This document shows, one piece after another, positions 63,604 to 64,000 of a stretch of 64,000 nucleotides of DNA. Each line of letters begins with the position of its first letter. Within the stretch, counting starts at the first letter, position 1. The notes beneath the pieces were generated by a model that worked only from the letters and a program-made list of their open reading frames with translations, had not been told where the DNA came from and did not search any database. The translations under genes were made by a program, and so were the position numbers. The DNA is from Mycobacterium sp. SMC-4 (GTDB lineage: Bacteria > Actinomycetota > Actinomycetes > Mycobacteriales > Mycobacteriaceae): positions 310,001-374,000 of the forward strand of contig NZ_CP079869.1 of NCBI RefSeq assembly GCF_025263265.1. The letters are read 5' to 3'.

Positions 63604-64000
63604 GGGCTTGCCGCGCTGGCGATGGCGGCCACGATGTTCGGGTAGGCCGCGCACCGGCAGAGGTTGCCGTTCATCCGCTCGCGGATCTCGTCGTCGGTCA
63701 GCTCCGGACTGGCTTCGAGGTCGTCGGCGAGGACGCTCGGCGCGCCGGATTTCAGCTCGTCCAACATGCCGACGGCCGAACAGATCTGGCCCGGCGTGCA
63801 GTACCCGCACTGGAAGGCGTCCTCGTCATGAAACGCTTGGGCGACCGGGTGCAGATGCTCCGGCTCACCGAGGCCGGCCGCGGTCGTCAGATCGGCACCG
63901 TCGGCGGCCACCACGAACGTCAGGCAGCTGGTCACCCGACGACCGGCGACGAGCACGGTGCACGACCCGCACTGGCCGTGGTCGCACCCCTTCTTGGGTG
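63600..64000 (-). CDS. Molybdenum hydroxylase [2Fe-2S] subunit, 5' part missing (PaoA-like)
   Basis: The visible C-terminal part continues past the window edge. It shows the last cysteines of the plant-type cluster (KKGCDHGQCGSC, reaching the end of the window) and the second cluster FQCGYCTPGQIC with NGNLCRCAAYPNI, the hallmark of XDH-family iron-sulfur subunits. It passes electrons from the molybdenum site to FAD. Overlaps the FAD-subunit start by four bases. Its own start lies outside. Confidence 0.92.
   Translation of the reverse strand, partial: PKKGCDHGQCGSCTVLVAGRRVTSCLTFVVAADGADLTTAAGLGEPEHLHPVAQAFHDEDAFQCGYCTPGQICSAVGMLDELKSGAPSVLADDLEASPELTDDEIRERMNGNLCRCAAYPNIVAAIASAASP

Overview
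The window is chromosomal DNA of a high-GC actinobacterium and almost certainly a mycobacterium (Mycobacterium/Mycolicibacterium). The evidence is a complete ESX-3 type VII secretion locus with PE, PPE and EsxG/EsxH proteins, an MPT63-like secreted antigen, mycothiol- and F420-type enzyme families, and a gene order that I recognise as broadly collinear with the M. tuberculosis Rv0270 to Rv0334 stretch (fadD2, fadE6, Rv0272c, Rv0274, Rv0275c, Rv0276, ESX-3, Rv0293c, tam, Rv0307c to Rv0310c, Rv0312, Rv0315, tRNA-Gly, dcd, udgA, Rv0332, Rv0333, rmlA). The collinearity was recognised by eye from remembered proteins, not computed. No insertion sequence, prophage, CRISPR array or rRNA was seen.

Layout. 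1-7.0 kb: lipid and acyl-CoA genes (acyl-CoA synthetase tail, fused acyl-CoA dehydrogenase, a 2-hydroxyacid dehydrogenase coupled to an alpha/beta hydrolase, a VOC protein, a TetR regulator and a DUF2236 protein). 7.0-22.5 kb: a DUF1942/MPT63-like secreted protein, then an intergenic region with a good IdeR-type iron box, then eccA3-eccB3-eccC3-PE-PPE-esxG-esxH-espG3-eccD3-mycP3-eccE3, nearly all joined by 1-19 nt overlaps. 22.5-26.8 kb: an alpha/beta hydrolase, a P1B-4 type metal-export ATPase with a divergent ArsR/SmtB sensor and a perfect palindrome between them, and tam. 26.8-36 kb: an AT-rich leader and PE-PPE-domain hydrolase, two PAP2 phosphatase genes (one fused to a diacylglycerol kinase domain), an ArsR/SRPBCC pair with its own palindrome, an L,D-transpeptidase-like secreted protein, an NTF2-like protein and an Hsp70-like membrane protein with a poly-threonine tail. 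36-42.4 kb: L-lactate dehydrogenase, FAD monooxygenase, F420-type reductase, GH16 glucanase, FUSC membrane protein and a two-gene operon of a sugar-lactone oxidase with a sensory-rhodopsin-transducer (ASRT) homologue. 42.4-51 kb: a tctCBA tricarboxylate transporter, a hydrolase-lipocalin fusion, a flavodoxin-like reductase, a TetR/DoxX/SnoaL/DUF2867 unit, and an excalibur protein with a secreted nuclease. 51-60.5 kb: a WS/DGAT acyltransferase, tRNA-Gly(CCC), dcd, a second actin-fold-like membrane protein with a proline-rich tail, and a tightly packed run udgA-DUF1330-cyp140-MDMPI-SnoaL-rmlA. 60.5-64 kb: a PaoABC-like molybdenum aldehyde/xanthine oxidoreductase operon cut by the window edge.

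The strongest themes are metal homeostasis (iron-regulated ESX-3 secretion beside a metal exporter and its sensor), envelope and lipid turnover (hydrolases, PAP2/DAGK, lipocalin, GH16, LdtP-like), and small self-contained regulator-plus-effector cassettes inserted into an otherwise conserved mycobacterial backbone. The most unusual items are the ASRT/lactone-oxidase operon, the alpha/beta hydrolase-lipocalin fusion, the Asn-to-Asp change in the mycosin oxyanion-hole motif, and the metal exporter placed against ESX-3.
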